Source: Candidatus Zipacnadia bacterium (lineage in GTDB: Bacteria > Armatimonadota > Zipacnadia > Zipacnadales > UBA5352). From it: 56,326 bases of DNA. Where the stretch lies: the NCBI GenBank assembly GCA_029820045.1, contig JALGVE010000003.1:1-56326 (forward strand), in the 5' to 3' direction. Each line of letters starts with the position of its first letter. The first letter of the stretch is position 1. The position numbers were made by a program, and so were the translations under genes. The notes below the pieces were generated by a model. It was given only the letters and a program-made list of their open reading frames with translations. It searched no databases and was not told where the DNA came from. Below are positions 1 to 7,953 of the stretch, piece by piece.

Positions 1-109
1 CAAGCCAACCGACAACTGCACGCAGCCGCAGCAACATGACCCTTTTCTCACCTACCAGTTGACATACACAGTCCGTACGGCGCTCACATTGCGTCTCCCG
101 CGCGCTGGG

Positions 110-242
110 TCGCGCGGGCGCCCGGGCCCTCCATAGGGCGCGTCCATACGGCCCCGGCGGGGCATCCCGCCCGATGGGCGGGACGCCCTACACCGAAAAG
201 AAGCTTGCACACCCGCCAGCCAGCTAAAACCGATGCTTCTGA
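110..242. repeat. Dispersed palindromic repeat, partial copy in inverse orientation
   Basis: Non-coding DNA at the left window edge. It holds a hairpin core (CCCGCCC-GAT-GGGCGGG near 166-182) and, at 226-242, the complement of an AGCATCGGTTTT-type end that recurs at 37534-37549 and 56216-56234. It looks like one end of the same small repeat family. No matching partner end is visible between 1 and 110, and I see no gene in 1-261. Confidence 0.5.
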
Positions 243-261
243 CTGCAGTCAACGGTCCCAC

Positions 262-1836
262 CTAGTCCGCCTCGCGTGGCAATGCCCTCAGGTTGTCCAC
301 CTGCAGGCTGCCAGAGAGCGCGTTGGTGGGGGCCATCAGCGCGACGCCCACGTGGTTGATGGCCTGCCAGTTAATCCTGTCGCCCTGCTGTCGAGGCACG
401 AAGCTCGCGAAGGGCAGCTCAAAGCGCTGCCACTTGGACGTGACGCCAGTGACGAGATAATCGGCGATGCCGTTGTCGGTCTCGCCCGCCTCGTCTGAGG
501 TGGCGTCTTTTACCACCAACGTGAACGAGGGCACGTCGCCCTTGGCGTAGATGACGAAGCGATCGTACGTGGAGAGGTCCACCGTCTTGCCGGGCGCGAA
601 CCACATGGAGAAGCTGTGCGGCTCGCCCTCGATGGTGTAATCAACCTTCATCGAGCCTCCTCTGCCGCCCTCAGCGTCATCACCCGGTACGAAGGTGGCT
701 GTCCCGATGCACCTCTCCACCTGCGGCCACAGGCCCCAGTCACCGCCCCAATCCGGCGCGGCGTCCTGCGTCGGGAAGGTAAAGATCGCGAGCGGCTTGG
801 GAGGCGGGTTGGTTAACGGGTTGCCGGCCACATCGTAGGGCCCGTCCGGCAACGGGTTGCGCGATCCTGCCGGCGCAACGAAGATGGCGGGCCAGCGATC
901 CGTGCGCTTGTCGAAGGTTAAGCGCACAGGCTCGTCCGGCGTTGTCCAGTCCCTCAACGGTACCACGAAGATCTCGTAGTCGCTGGTGTTGTGGTCATGT
1001 TGACCGGGAGGGCAGGCGCCGTAGATGAGCCAATGGCCATCCGTCGAGACGCGCGGGAAGTACGTGTGGCTCCACGGGCCGCTCCGCTCGTTGAACACGA
1101 GAGGGTCCCCACCATCGGAGAGGTTGAAGCGAATGAACTTGCCGGCCGTCTGCACACCGTAGCCGTAATGCTGATCGGGCGCAACGTGTCCCTCGCACCC
1201 GCCGTGAACGTGCACCTGCACTTTGCCGTCAGGCGATAGCACCCATGTGCCCCGCGGCCGCGGCGACCAGGCGACAAAGCGTGTGCCCTCGTCATTGCCC
1301 GTGGCCACCCTGATCTCCGGCTCGAACTTGACGCCCTCAGGCGGGAAGACCCTCCGCTCTTCACCGGTCGCCACGTCGTACTCCCACGTGTCGTAGGCTT
1401 CCTTGCTGGGGTTGGGCCTGCGATAGAACTGAATGGCCTGATCGCCCTTCCGCCACTTCGGGCTGACGGCGTTGTCAATCAGTTTCCTCGCACCCGACCC
1501 GTCGCTCTTCATGATCCAGACCGCGTCCGGCTGCCCGGGAACCTTGTGCGTGAACAGCAGACGCTTGCCGTCAGCGGAGAAGTCGGCCTGCGTGTCCTCG
1601 CCGGGGCCGGAACTGAGGCGGCGCGCTCCGGTCCCGTCGGCGTTCATGGTGTAAAGCTGCCATTGTCCGGTGCGATTGCTTTCCCAGACGATCTGCCCGA
1701 CGATGCGGCCTTTAAGTCCCGCGAGCGCCTGGCGCTCGGCGTCGCTCGGCGAGACGCTCGATGCGGCCCCTGCTAGGGAGGTCACGCATAGGATACTGGC
1801 AATAGCCCACAGAGCACAGCGATACGACCTGATCAT
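262..1836 (-). CDS. Secreted TolB/PD40-type beta-propeller protein with C-terminal jelly-roll domain
   Basis: 524 residues with a signal peptide (hydrophobic stretch about 8-25). Residues ~45-320 carry PD40/TolB-like blades; NADGTGARRLS and KSDGSGARKL are the recurring blade signatures. From ~345 a separate beta-rich region (FVIYAKGD, WQRFELPF, LQVDNLRAL) resembles CBM11-type carbohydrate-binding jelly rolls. The propeller family is usually a periplasmic or surface protein- or sugar-binding scaffold, and no catalytic motif is visible. It is last in the minus-strand series that starts with the acyltransferase genes, 57 bp after the upstream lipoprotein gene. Binding of a polysaccharide or glycoprotein is inferred only. 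The start is the ATG directly before the signal peptide. Confidence 0.75.
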   Translation of the reverse strand: MIRSYRCALWAIASILCVTSLAGAASSVSPSDAERQALAGLKGRIVGQIVWESNRTGQWQLYTMNADGTGARRLSSGPGEDTQADFSADGKRLLFTHKVPGQPDAVWIMKSDGSGARKLIDNAVSPKWRKGDQAIQFYRRPNPSKEAYDTWEYDVATGEERRVFPPEGVKFEPEIRVATGNDEGTRFVAWSPRPRGTWVLSPDGKVQVHVHGGCEGHVAPDQHYGYGVQTAGKFIRFNLSDGGDPLVFNERSGPWSHTYFPRVSTDGHWLIYGACPPGQHDHNTSDYEIFVVPLRDWTTPDEPVRLTFDKRTDRWPAIFVAPAGSRNPLPDGPYDVAGNPLTNPPPKPLAIFTFPTQDAAPDWGGDWGLWPQVERCIGTATFVPGDDAEGGRGGSMKVDYTIEGEPHSFSMWFAPGKTVDLSTYDRFVIYAKGDVPSFTLVVKDATSDEAGETDNGIADYLVTGVTSKWQRFELPFASFVPRQQGDRINWQAINHVGVALMAPTNALSGSLQVDNLRALPREAD

Positions 1837-1893
1837 TTCTGCTCATCCCTTCCTGGCGCGCTCAAATCGCCACCCCGGTGTCGTTTCGTTCCA

Positions 1894-2673
1894 TCACTCT
1901 TCCGTGTACTTAACGACCCAGTACGGCGTGAGGCTGTACTCGTTGGTGTCATCCGCTTGCATGACGCGGGCGAACTCCTTGCGTTCGGCGAAGGGCTGGA
2001 TGGTCAGCCGATGACGCTGGCCGACGCTGAACCTCGCGGCCGGTTTGAGCTTGCCGTCCTTCATACCCCAGAAGACCGCGAGAAGTTCCTTGCCGTCGTA
2101 GTTGCCGCTCTCCACGCTGTCCACCCGGTACTTGATGAAGGTCACACAGGTGTCATAGGGCACAGAGGACGGCTCCGGCACATTCGAGACGACCTCTATC
2201 TGCCCTACGATCACGGTGCCCTTCGGCTTCTCCTCAGGCGTCGCCCGCCCGGGCGAGGCGGGCGTCTCTGCCACGGGTTGCTCAGGACGGACGGCTGGCC
2301 CGCCGCTCCCTGCCTCGGTCGTGTCAGCCTCGGGGGGCTTCTCGGCAGGTTCTCGCGGTTCTTTCGCCTCCTCGGCCCGCGCCGGCGGCCCGCTGCTTTC
2401 CGCTGCCTTCGCGGCGGCTTCCGCCTTGGGAGCGGGCGCCTTGGCCTTGGCCTCAGCGGCCGGCGCAGAGGGCGCCTCAGCAGGCTCCTCCACAACCGCA
2501 GGCGCTTCTTCCGCCGCAGCGGTGTCCACCGGCTCCTCCTCGTTGACCTCCACCGGTGCGACTGTCTCCTCGACCTGCTGCTGCGACCTGGCGCAGCCAA
2601 CGAACGCTGCCACTACTGGAATCAGACTCAGACAGACAACCACGGACATAACCCTCGCACGCAAGAGACCCAT
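1894..2673 (-). CDS. Putative lipoprotein with Ala/Glu/Pro-rich linker
   Basis: 259 residues. A positively charged start and hydrophobic segment end in FVGC (Cys27), a plausible though not ideal lipobox, so it is probably lipid-anchored. Residues ~35-150 are low-complexity Ala/Glu/Pro/Lys and probably an extended spacer across the cell envelope. Residues ~155-259 form a compact domain (GQIEVVSNVPEPSSVPY, KYRVDSVESG, HRLTIQPFAERKEF) that I do not recognise. A similar acidic Ala-rich lipoprotein lies at 55132-56073. It lies between the AlgJ-like gene and the propeller gene on the same strand, so a role near the modified surface polymer is possible but unproven. Confidence 0.7.
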   Translation of the reverse strand: MGLLRARVMSVVVCLSLIPVVAAFVGCARSQQQVEETVAPVEVNEEEPVDTAAAEEAPAVVEEPAEAPSAPAAEAKAKAPAPKAEAAAKAAESSGPPARAEEAKEPREPAEKPPEADTTEAGSGGPAVRPEQPVAETPASPGRATPEEKPKGTVIVGQIEVVSNVPEPSSVPYDTCVTFIKYRVDSVESGNYDGKELLAVFWGMKDGKLKPAARFSVGQRHRLTIQPFAERKEFARVMQADDTNEYSLTPYWVVKYTEE

Positions 2674-2792
2674 CGTGATCCTCCTATCGCATCGCGCAAC
2701 TGCTCACCTGCAAGCCCCTTCGCTCCACTCAGCGTAAGTCTGTCATTGTGATAGTGGGACAGACGCCCTGTCTGTCCCAAGCATCGGCAGAC

Positions 2793-2873
2793 GAACAACG
2801 GGGACAGGTGGGGGCACCTGTCCTACTGTAGAGGAACAACGGGGACAGGTGGGGGCACCTGTCCTACTGTAGA
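2793..2873. repeat. Tandem pair of 40-bp hairpin repeats
   Basis: Two nearly identical 40-bp units (2793-2832 and 2834-2873), one base apart. Each holds an inverted repeat, GGACAGGTG / CACCTGTCC, around a short G-rich loop. A related GGACAG / CTGTCC inversion lies just left at ~2758-2779. They lie between the lipoprotein and AlgJ-like genes. The stems could halt transcription or stabilise mRNA ends, but no T-run follows. Confidence 0.75.
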
Positions 2874-2914
2874 CGAGGCGCCCTTCACTGCACTAAGGGT
2901 GACACCGTAAACAG

Positions 2915-4087
2915 TCACCGCGTCCCTATCTCGATGCGCTGCCACTCGCCGTTGGCGACGACCAGGTCGCGGGCCGCGAACTGCCAGATGACGAGCTTCT
3001 TGCCCCTGAGAGGGTCCGGGCGTCGAACCAGCGCCGCTCGCGCGGTGTTCACGCCACCATCGTTGAGCGCGATGATATCTATGCCCCGGCCCAGGCGCAG
3101 GGCAAGCTGCTCTCCCAGCCCGGCGTGATCGCCCCATCCCATGCTTGGGTCCGAGTAGATGTTGGTGAAGCTGTCGCCCAACAGGACAATCGGGGAGGCG
3201 GCATCCGGCTCGAGCGGCTGGCCCGTGTCGGCATCTACGACCCGACGGATGCTGACGCGCTGCGGCTCAAACCCCGGCAGGACTGGGACCTCGAGCATGT
3301 CGTAGAGGTCGCCCAAGCGCGTCACCGACACTGGCTGCGCGCGGAGCCGCCGCTGGTCCCCGTCAAGCGCAGGCAGGCGCCGGACCAGCTCATCGGCTGC
3401 TACGTCCAGGCCCTCTGGCGTCCAGTGAGTGTCCTGGCGCAGGTACAGCTCCGCAGCGCTCCTCGCCCGCCACAGGGCTTCGCTCGGATCAACGACCGCC
3501 ACCCCCTGCCGCTTCATCTCAGCGAGGAACTCCGCCATGTCCCGGTTCGTGGGCGGGCCCTCCTCGACTGGATAGCGAGGCGACAGCCACTCGGGATAGA
3601 TGGTCTGCTTGCCCGGCGCCACCAGCACCACCAGGTCAACAGCGTAAGCGGCAAGCGTATCGCGAAACGCCACGATGGCGCCAACGGGGTGACCCTCTCC
3701 GTAGGGATTGTCCATGAACCCACGCCCGATGACGGCGTCCAGGCTGGGCCGATAGATGAGTGTGTCGCCTCGACCCACCACGACTTTCTGGTTCCCCGCG
3801 CGCAGCGCCAGCAGATCAAACTCCTGCACGGGCTTCCGGACCGCCTCCGCGACCACTGAGTTAGCCTCGACCGCGTGCTCGTAGGCCTGGATGCCCTCCA
3901 GCGTCGGTATCTGCCGGAAGATGTCCAGCTCCTGCACCGGCTCGCCACGGCGCAGCTCCGTGATAATCTGCACCACGGGCACCACCGTGATAAGCAAGAG
4001 GAAGCACGGGATGACGGCAAGCTGCGCCCACCTGGCCGGGAGCGCGGTTGCTGCTGCGGTCTTTTCGCTGACCTGGTTTGCTGCCAC
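2915..4087 (-). CDS. AlgJ/AlgX-like SGNH acetyltransferase-family protein
   Basis: 390 residues with one N-terminal membrane anchor (about 22-44) and an exported domain. Hallmarks of the AlgX/AlgJ SGNH-like family are present: DTHW (219-222, supplying the Asp-His pair) and GDSF (304-307, nucleophilic Ser306). Family members transfer acetyl groups, passed across the membrane by an MBOAT partner, onto an exopolysaccharide outside the cytoplasmic membrane. The start is a GTG with GGAGG about 9 bases upstream. It lies 181 bp downstream of the MBOAT gene; the gap holds a palindromic repeat. With the larger relative at 5756-7693 this makes two such enzymes for one MBOAT. The substrate is unknown because no polymer synthase is nearby. 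Confidence 0.85.
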   Translation of the reverse strand: MAANQVSEKTAAATALPARWAQLAVIPCFLLLITVVPVVQIITELRRGEPVQELDIFRQIPTLEGIQAYEHAVEANSVVAEAVRKPVQEFDLLALRAGNQKVVVGRGDTLIYRPSLDAVIGRGFMDNPYGEGHPVGAIVAFRDTLAAYAVDLVVLVAPGKQTIYPEWLSPRYPVEEGPPTNRDMAEFLAEMKRQGVAVVDPSEALWRARSAAELYLRQDTHWTPEGLDVAADELVRRLPALDGDQRRLRAQPVSVTRLGDLYDMLEVPVLPGFEPQRVSIRRVVDADTGQPLEPDAASPIVLLGDSFTNIYSDPSMGWGDHAGLGEQLALRLGRGIDIIALNDGGVNTARAALVRRPDPLRGKKLVIWQFAARDLVVANGEWQRIEIGTR

Positions 4088-4191
4088 CAGTCTCTGCCTC
4101 CGACGCGCCTCGCGTTTGTCGTATGGAGGCGCCGGGCTTCAGCTCAGCCCATGACGCTCAACGGGTCGCCCGGGCACGCCGACGACATTCT

Positions 4192-4221
4192 CGGCCGGGC
4201 TAAAGCCCGGCCGCTCCATAC
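4192..4221. repeat. GC-rich palindrome followed by CTCCATACG
   Basis: A perfect stem, CGGCCGGGCT-AA-AGCCCGGCCG (4192-4213), is followed by CTCCATACGA. Closely related copies lie at 15925-15956 and, split by an insertion, around 15998-16146. It lies between the MBOAT and AlgJ-like genes. Confidence 0.8.
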
Positions 4222-4268
4222 GACCCTCCGTCGCGGCGTCGCAATGACTCACGCCCCCCGCCGCCTGG

Positions 4269-5717
4269 TCAGAACCGGAAGTACAGGAACGGGTTGTACG
4301 CCTGCGTGAACATGACTGCCACCGATGCCGCGAGCGACGCAGCCGCGAGACCGAGCTTAGCGGGTCGAAGGTCCTCCGCGGCATCCCAGGTGTCGAGTGC
4401 GAAGATGTGCACCAGGAAACAGGCCGCGAAGACTAGCAGGAACTGCGGCTGATAGAGCACCGACCCGACCAGTATCCCGGCCGGCCCGGCCTCCTGAAGG
4501 CCGAACATCGCTCCCAGGTAGCTGATGGCCTGCCCAAAGGTCTCCGCACGGAAGAAGACCCAGGTTATCAGGACCACGATGAAGGTGATGACGATCCTCA
4601 ACGGCTGCGGCAGGCGGCGATAGAGCGGCTGCTTCCCGTTCCAGCGCTCGAGCGCCAGCAGCACGCCGTGCAGCGCGCCCCAGATGACGAAGGTCCATTG
4701 CGCGCCATGCCACAGCCCGCCCAGCAGCATCACGATGGCCAGGTTGGCGTAGGTGCGCCGGGGGCCGCGCCGGTTCCCGCCCAGGGGGATATACAGGTAA
4801 TCGCGCAGCCACGTGGATAGCGAGATGTGCCAACGCCGCCAGAACTCCGTCATGCCCTCGGAGAGATAGGGCAGGTTGAAGTTGCGCTTAAACTCAAAGC
4901 CGAGCATCAGCCCCAGGCCGATGGCCATGTCGGAGTAGCCGCTGAAATCGAAGTATATCTGAAAGGCATAGGCGGCCACCCCAACCCAAGCGTCGTACCA
5001 CATCAGCCCTCCCGCGCCGAAGGTGGCATCCGCCACCTGCCCCATCGGGTTGGCGAGCAGTATCTTCTTCGCCATGCCGAAGCCGAAGAAGAGGATACCG
5101 CGCGCGAACTTCTCCACCGTGTGCGAGCGCCAGCGGAGTTGCTCCGCCAGGTCCTGGTAGCGGACGATGGGGCCGGCCACTAACTGAGGGAAGAGCGCGA
5201 CGTAACATGCGAAGTCGAGGAAATCCCGCGCGACCCGCGCATCCCTACGATAGAGGTCAATCGAGTAGCTCATGGACTGAAAGGTGTAGAACGAAATGCC
5301 GACCGGCAGCACCACCTGGTAGACGCGCACAGCGTCGTGGCCCAGCCAGCTCAACAGGTAGTTCAGGTTCGTCTCCGCGAAGCCGAGGTACTTGAAGAAA
5401 CCGAGCAGCGCCAGGTTGGTGCTGATGGAGATCACGAGCGCCAGCTTCCGCTGCCGCGCCGAGGGGAGACCCTCGCCCGCCGGCTCGTCGTTAGCGAAGC
5501 GCCGCAGTCGCCAGCGCCCGACGATGAGCTGGCCGGCCGTGTAGTCCACGGTGGTCGAGAACAGCATCAGGAAGATGAACCACGGGTTGGCCCAGCCGTA
5601 GAAGACGTAGCTGACTATCGCGATGAGGAGCTGGCGCCAGCGCATGGGGCAGGCGTAGTACAGCGCCAGCACCAGCGGCAGGAAGTAGAAGATGAAGATG
5701 TGTGATGAGAAAACCAT
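4269..5717 (-). CDS. AlgI-like MBOAT O-acyltransferase
   Basis: 482 residues, polytopic from residue 1 to the end, in the usual AlgI/DltB size range. The core MBOAT signature is clear: WRRWHISLSTWLRDYLYIPLGG, then the conserved catalytic His in LWHGAQW and WGALHG. These enzymes take acyl groups from a cytoplasmic donor and pass them across the membrane to an SGNH partner that acylates a secreted polysaccharide. Partner genes lie on both sides (38 bp downstream of 5756-7693, 181 bp upstream of the AlgJ-like gene), which supports one O-acetylation complex. I see no strong ribosome-binding site before the ATG. The specific polymer (alginate, cellulose or other) cannot be read from the sequence. 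Confidence 0.92.
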   Translation of the reverse strand: MVFSSHIFIFYFLPLVLALYYACPMRWRQLLIAIVSYVFYGWANPWFIFLMLFSTTVDYTAGQLIVGRWRLRRFANDEPAGEGLPSARQRKLALVISISTNLALLGFFKYLGFAETNLNYLLSWLGHDAVRVYQVVLPVGISFYTFQSMSYSIDLYRRDARVARDFLDFACYVALFPQLVAGPIVRYQDLAEQLRWRSHTVEKFARGILFFGFGMAKKILLANPMGQVADATFGAGGLMWYDAWVGVAAYAFQIYFDFSGYSDMAIGLGLMLGFEFKRNFNLPYLSEGMTEFWRRWHISLSTWLRDYLYIPLGGNRRGPRRTYANLAIVMLLGGLWHGAQWTFVIWGALHGVLLALERWNGKQPLYRRLPQPLRIVITFIVVLITWVFFRAETFGQAISYLGAMFGLQEAGPAGILVGSVLYQPQFLLVFAACFLVHIFALDTWDAAEDLRPAKLGLAAASLAASVAVMFTQAYNPFLYFRF

Positions 5718-5755
5718 GAGGATGGTTGCACGGGTATTGCGGCCTGCATTCTCTC

Positions 5756-7693
5756 CTACGGCAGCTTGATTATCTCCCAGGGGGCCCAGTAGTTGTACAG
5801 GTCGCGCGCGACTACCGTCCAGATGACGAGCTTTTTTGCCTCGATGGCATCATGCCCGCGCCGCGCGAGTTGCCCGCGGATACGCGGCCCGCTGCCCTGC
5901 GCCATGATCAGGTCAACAGGCAGCGAGAGGTCCTTTGCCAGGTGCGCCGACAGCCCCGCGTGCTGGCAGTCCTCGAAGTGAAAGACGCCGGTGAAGCTGT
6001 CCCCCAGCATGACGATGGGGCTGTCGGGATCGTCAACGTAAAGCGTCCCGCCGGGCGCCACGACCTGCTGGGCGGTGAGGCGCAGCGGTCGGTACGCCAG
6101 CTTCTCCTGATCGGTCAGCATCTCGCAGATGTCGCCCAGCCTGGTGAAGTTGACCTGCTTGACCGAGTACTGGACCTGTTGCGGGCGCAAGGACTCGTAC
6201 CAGGGGTACTGTCTGACACGCTCGGCAATGAGCCTCGCGGCCAACTCAACGCCGCGGGGAGCCCAGTGGGTATCCTGCGGCATATACAGGAGGTCATCCC
6301 CCGCCCCCCGCTGCTCGATGAAGGTCGGCAGCAGGTCAACGATCTCGACGCCGGCCGCGGCCAGCTCGCCCAGCAGCTTCCGGCAATAGGGCGCGACGTA
6401 GGGCTTCGCGCCCGCCGGCGCCTTGTCGGAGACCTTCTCCGGGAAGACCTCCGCCTTGGTCGGTATCACTACAAGCAGCAGGTCAATGCCCCGGGCTTTC
6501 AACTGCTGGTTGAAGTCAATGATGGCGGGATAGGGGTCACGCCCGTCCGGCTGGTCACGCAGGTCCCCCGACACCAGGTACTCCAGGTCGCCGCGGAAGA
6601 ACAGGAAACCGTCCTTGCCGATGAGGCCGCGCAGCTCCGCAGGCCTGGCCTCAAGTCGCTGGCGTACGTCAGCACGGAAGTCAGCCAGCAGGCCGCACCA
6701 CGCCTCCCAGCTCCCACCCCAGGCTTGCAGCTCCGCCTCCCAGGGATTGCTCGGCGGCTCGGTCGCGCCCGGCTTGACCGCGGCGCCGCTCGCATCGGCC
6801 AGCAGAAAGACGTTGTAGATGACCTCGCCGTAAGGCTTGCCTCTCATCACGACAAAGGGGCTGGCGAACGACTTCCCACCGAGGGCTTGGGTTATCTCCG
6901 GCTCGGTATCGGCGTTCGGCCAGGGATGCGTCGTCTCCGGTTCCAGAGTCTCTGTCATGAGGGACTGATACCAGTCGGAGGCCAGCTCGAAGAAGTAGGT
7001 CTCCATCTCCTCCACCGTCAAGGGCTTGCTCAGGTAGTCGCCGCGTATCTCAGCCAACAGCTCCGGCGGACAGCCTGGCGCGTTCATCTTCCCGTATATC
7101 TCGCCGTAGCTATCCCCGTCTTCGTCAGTGATAGGGAGCCACGTGACCTCCGGGCGGAACTCGACCTTGACCCAGATTTCGTCGCCATGCAGGTAGGCCG
7201 TGGATACCTGCTGAAGCGGCCGGACCAGGTCGTCGTTGCTCCACTTCTCTCCGCTGACCTGGCTGCCGATGACGAGCAGGGAGTACGCCGCATCGTAGTT
7301 CCACTCCAGCAGGTGCTTGACCAGCGGGGTCCAGGCGAGGGGGCGCTCAAGCTCCTGATCTGTAAGCGGCGTCTCGCTCAGCCTATCCCGGATGGTATCA
7401 GGGACAAGCGCACCGCCGAAGGTCAGCTCATTCAGCGCGGGCGGGGCAGCAGGAGCGTGGAGCGGGTCTGTGAGGGGGAAGTGAAACATCGGATTGCGGT
7501 CGTAAGCCGCGTAGTCAAGCGCCGCGCGGTCCGTGTGCGAGAGCACGCGCACCATGACCTTTGAGGTGCAGCGGTCATAGGAGGCCTGTAGAGCCTGCGC
7601 GAGGGCCAGGTCGCTCGTATCGGCGGCGGCCAGCCCCGTTGCGAAGCTGAGCGCGACGAACACCAGGACCTTGCGTTGACAATCTGCCATCAT
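5756..7693 (-). CDS. Large AlgJ/AlgX-like SGNH protein with N-terminal extension
   Basis: 645 residues with a signal peptide (1-24, cleavage near LAAA). The C-terminal half is an AlgX/AlgJ SGNH-like domain with GKDGFLFF (359-366), DTHW (474-477: Asp474, His476) and GDSFTG (564-569: Ser566). Residues ~25-340 are an extension I do not recognise; it contains a proline-rich stretch and could bind the polymer or partner proteins. It is first in the minus-strand locus, 38 bp upstream of the MBOAT gene. Two ATGs are adjacent (7693 and 7690), with GAGGG about six bases before the first. Role inferred: extracytoplasmic polysaccharide O-acetylation. Confidence 0.85.
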   Translation of the reverse strand: MMADCQRKVLVFVALSFATGLAAADTSDLALAQALQASYDRCTSKVMVRVLSHTDRAALDYAAYDRNPMFHFPLTDPLHAPAAPPALNELTFGGALVPDTIRDRLSETPLTDQELERPLAWTPLVKHLLEWNYDAAYSLLVIGSQVSGEKWSNDDLVRPLQQVSTAYLHGDEIWVKVEFRPEVTWLPITDEDGDSYGEIYGKMNAPGCPPELLAEIRGDYLSKPLTVEEMETYFFELASDWYQSLMTETLEPETTHPWPNADTEPEITQALGGKSFASPFVVMRGKPYGEVIYNVFLLADASGAAVKPGATEPPSNPWEAELQAWGGSWEAWCGLLADFRADVRQRLEARPAELRGLIGKDGFLFFRGDLEYLVSGDLRDQPDGRDPYPAIIDFNQQLKARGIDLLLVVIPTKAEVFPEKVSDKAPAGAKPYVAPYCRKLLGELAAAGVEIVDLLPTFIEQRGAGDDLLYMPQDTHWAPRGVELAARLIAERVRQYPWYESLRPQQVQYSVKQVNFTRLGDICEMLTDQEKLAYRPLRLTAQQVVAPGGTLYVDDPDSPIVMLGDSFTGVFHFEDCQHAGLSAHLAKDLSLPVDLIMAQGSGPRIRGQLARRGHDAIEAKKLVIWTVVARDLYNYWAPWEIIKLP

Positions 7694-7953
7694 CTTTATC
7701 CCTCGAACCCGGGTCGTGGCCGGTCACCAGTTCATAACGCAGGCGAGAGGATGCAGTTCCGCCGGACACACAAGCTTAAACGATCCGGGTGGGGCCAGAC
7801 GGCGGAGAATCGAGGCAGGCCGAAGCGCAGGGAACTTGCTACCAGGCCATCCGTTTGTTCTGCTTAGGAGCATACGGGAAAGGCTGGCAGTGCGCAAGCC
7901 CTCGGAGCGCCGGGCCGGCTGGACTGCGCGCTGCCGGGGGGAGAGGTAGCAAA

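Noticed and set aside
2793-2873. Possible CRISPR array
   Set aside because: Only two units, one base apart, with no spacers, and no cas genes in the window.
5726-7564. Long open frame opposite the large AlgX-like gene
   Set aside because: It has no recognisable motif, is rich in Arg/Val/Leu typical of antisense high-GC frames, and lies fully over a gene with clear catalytic motifs.
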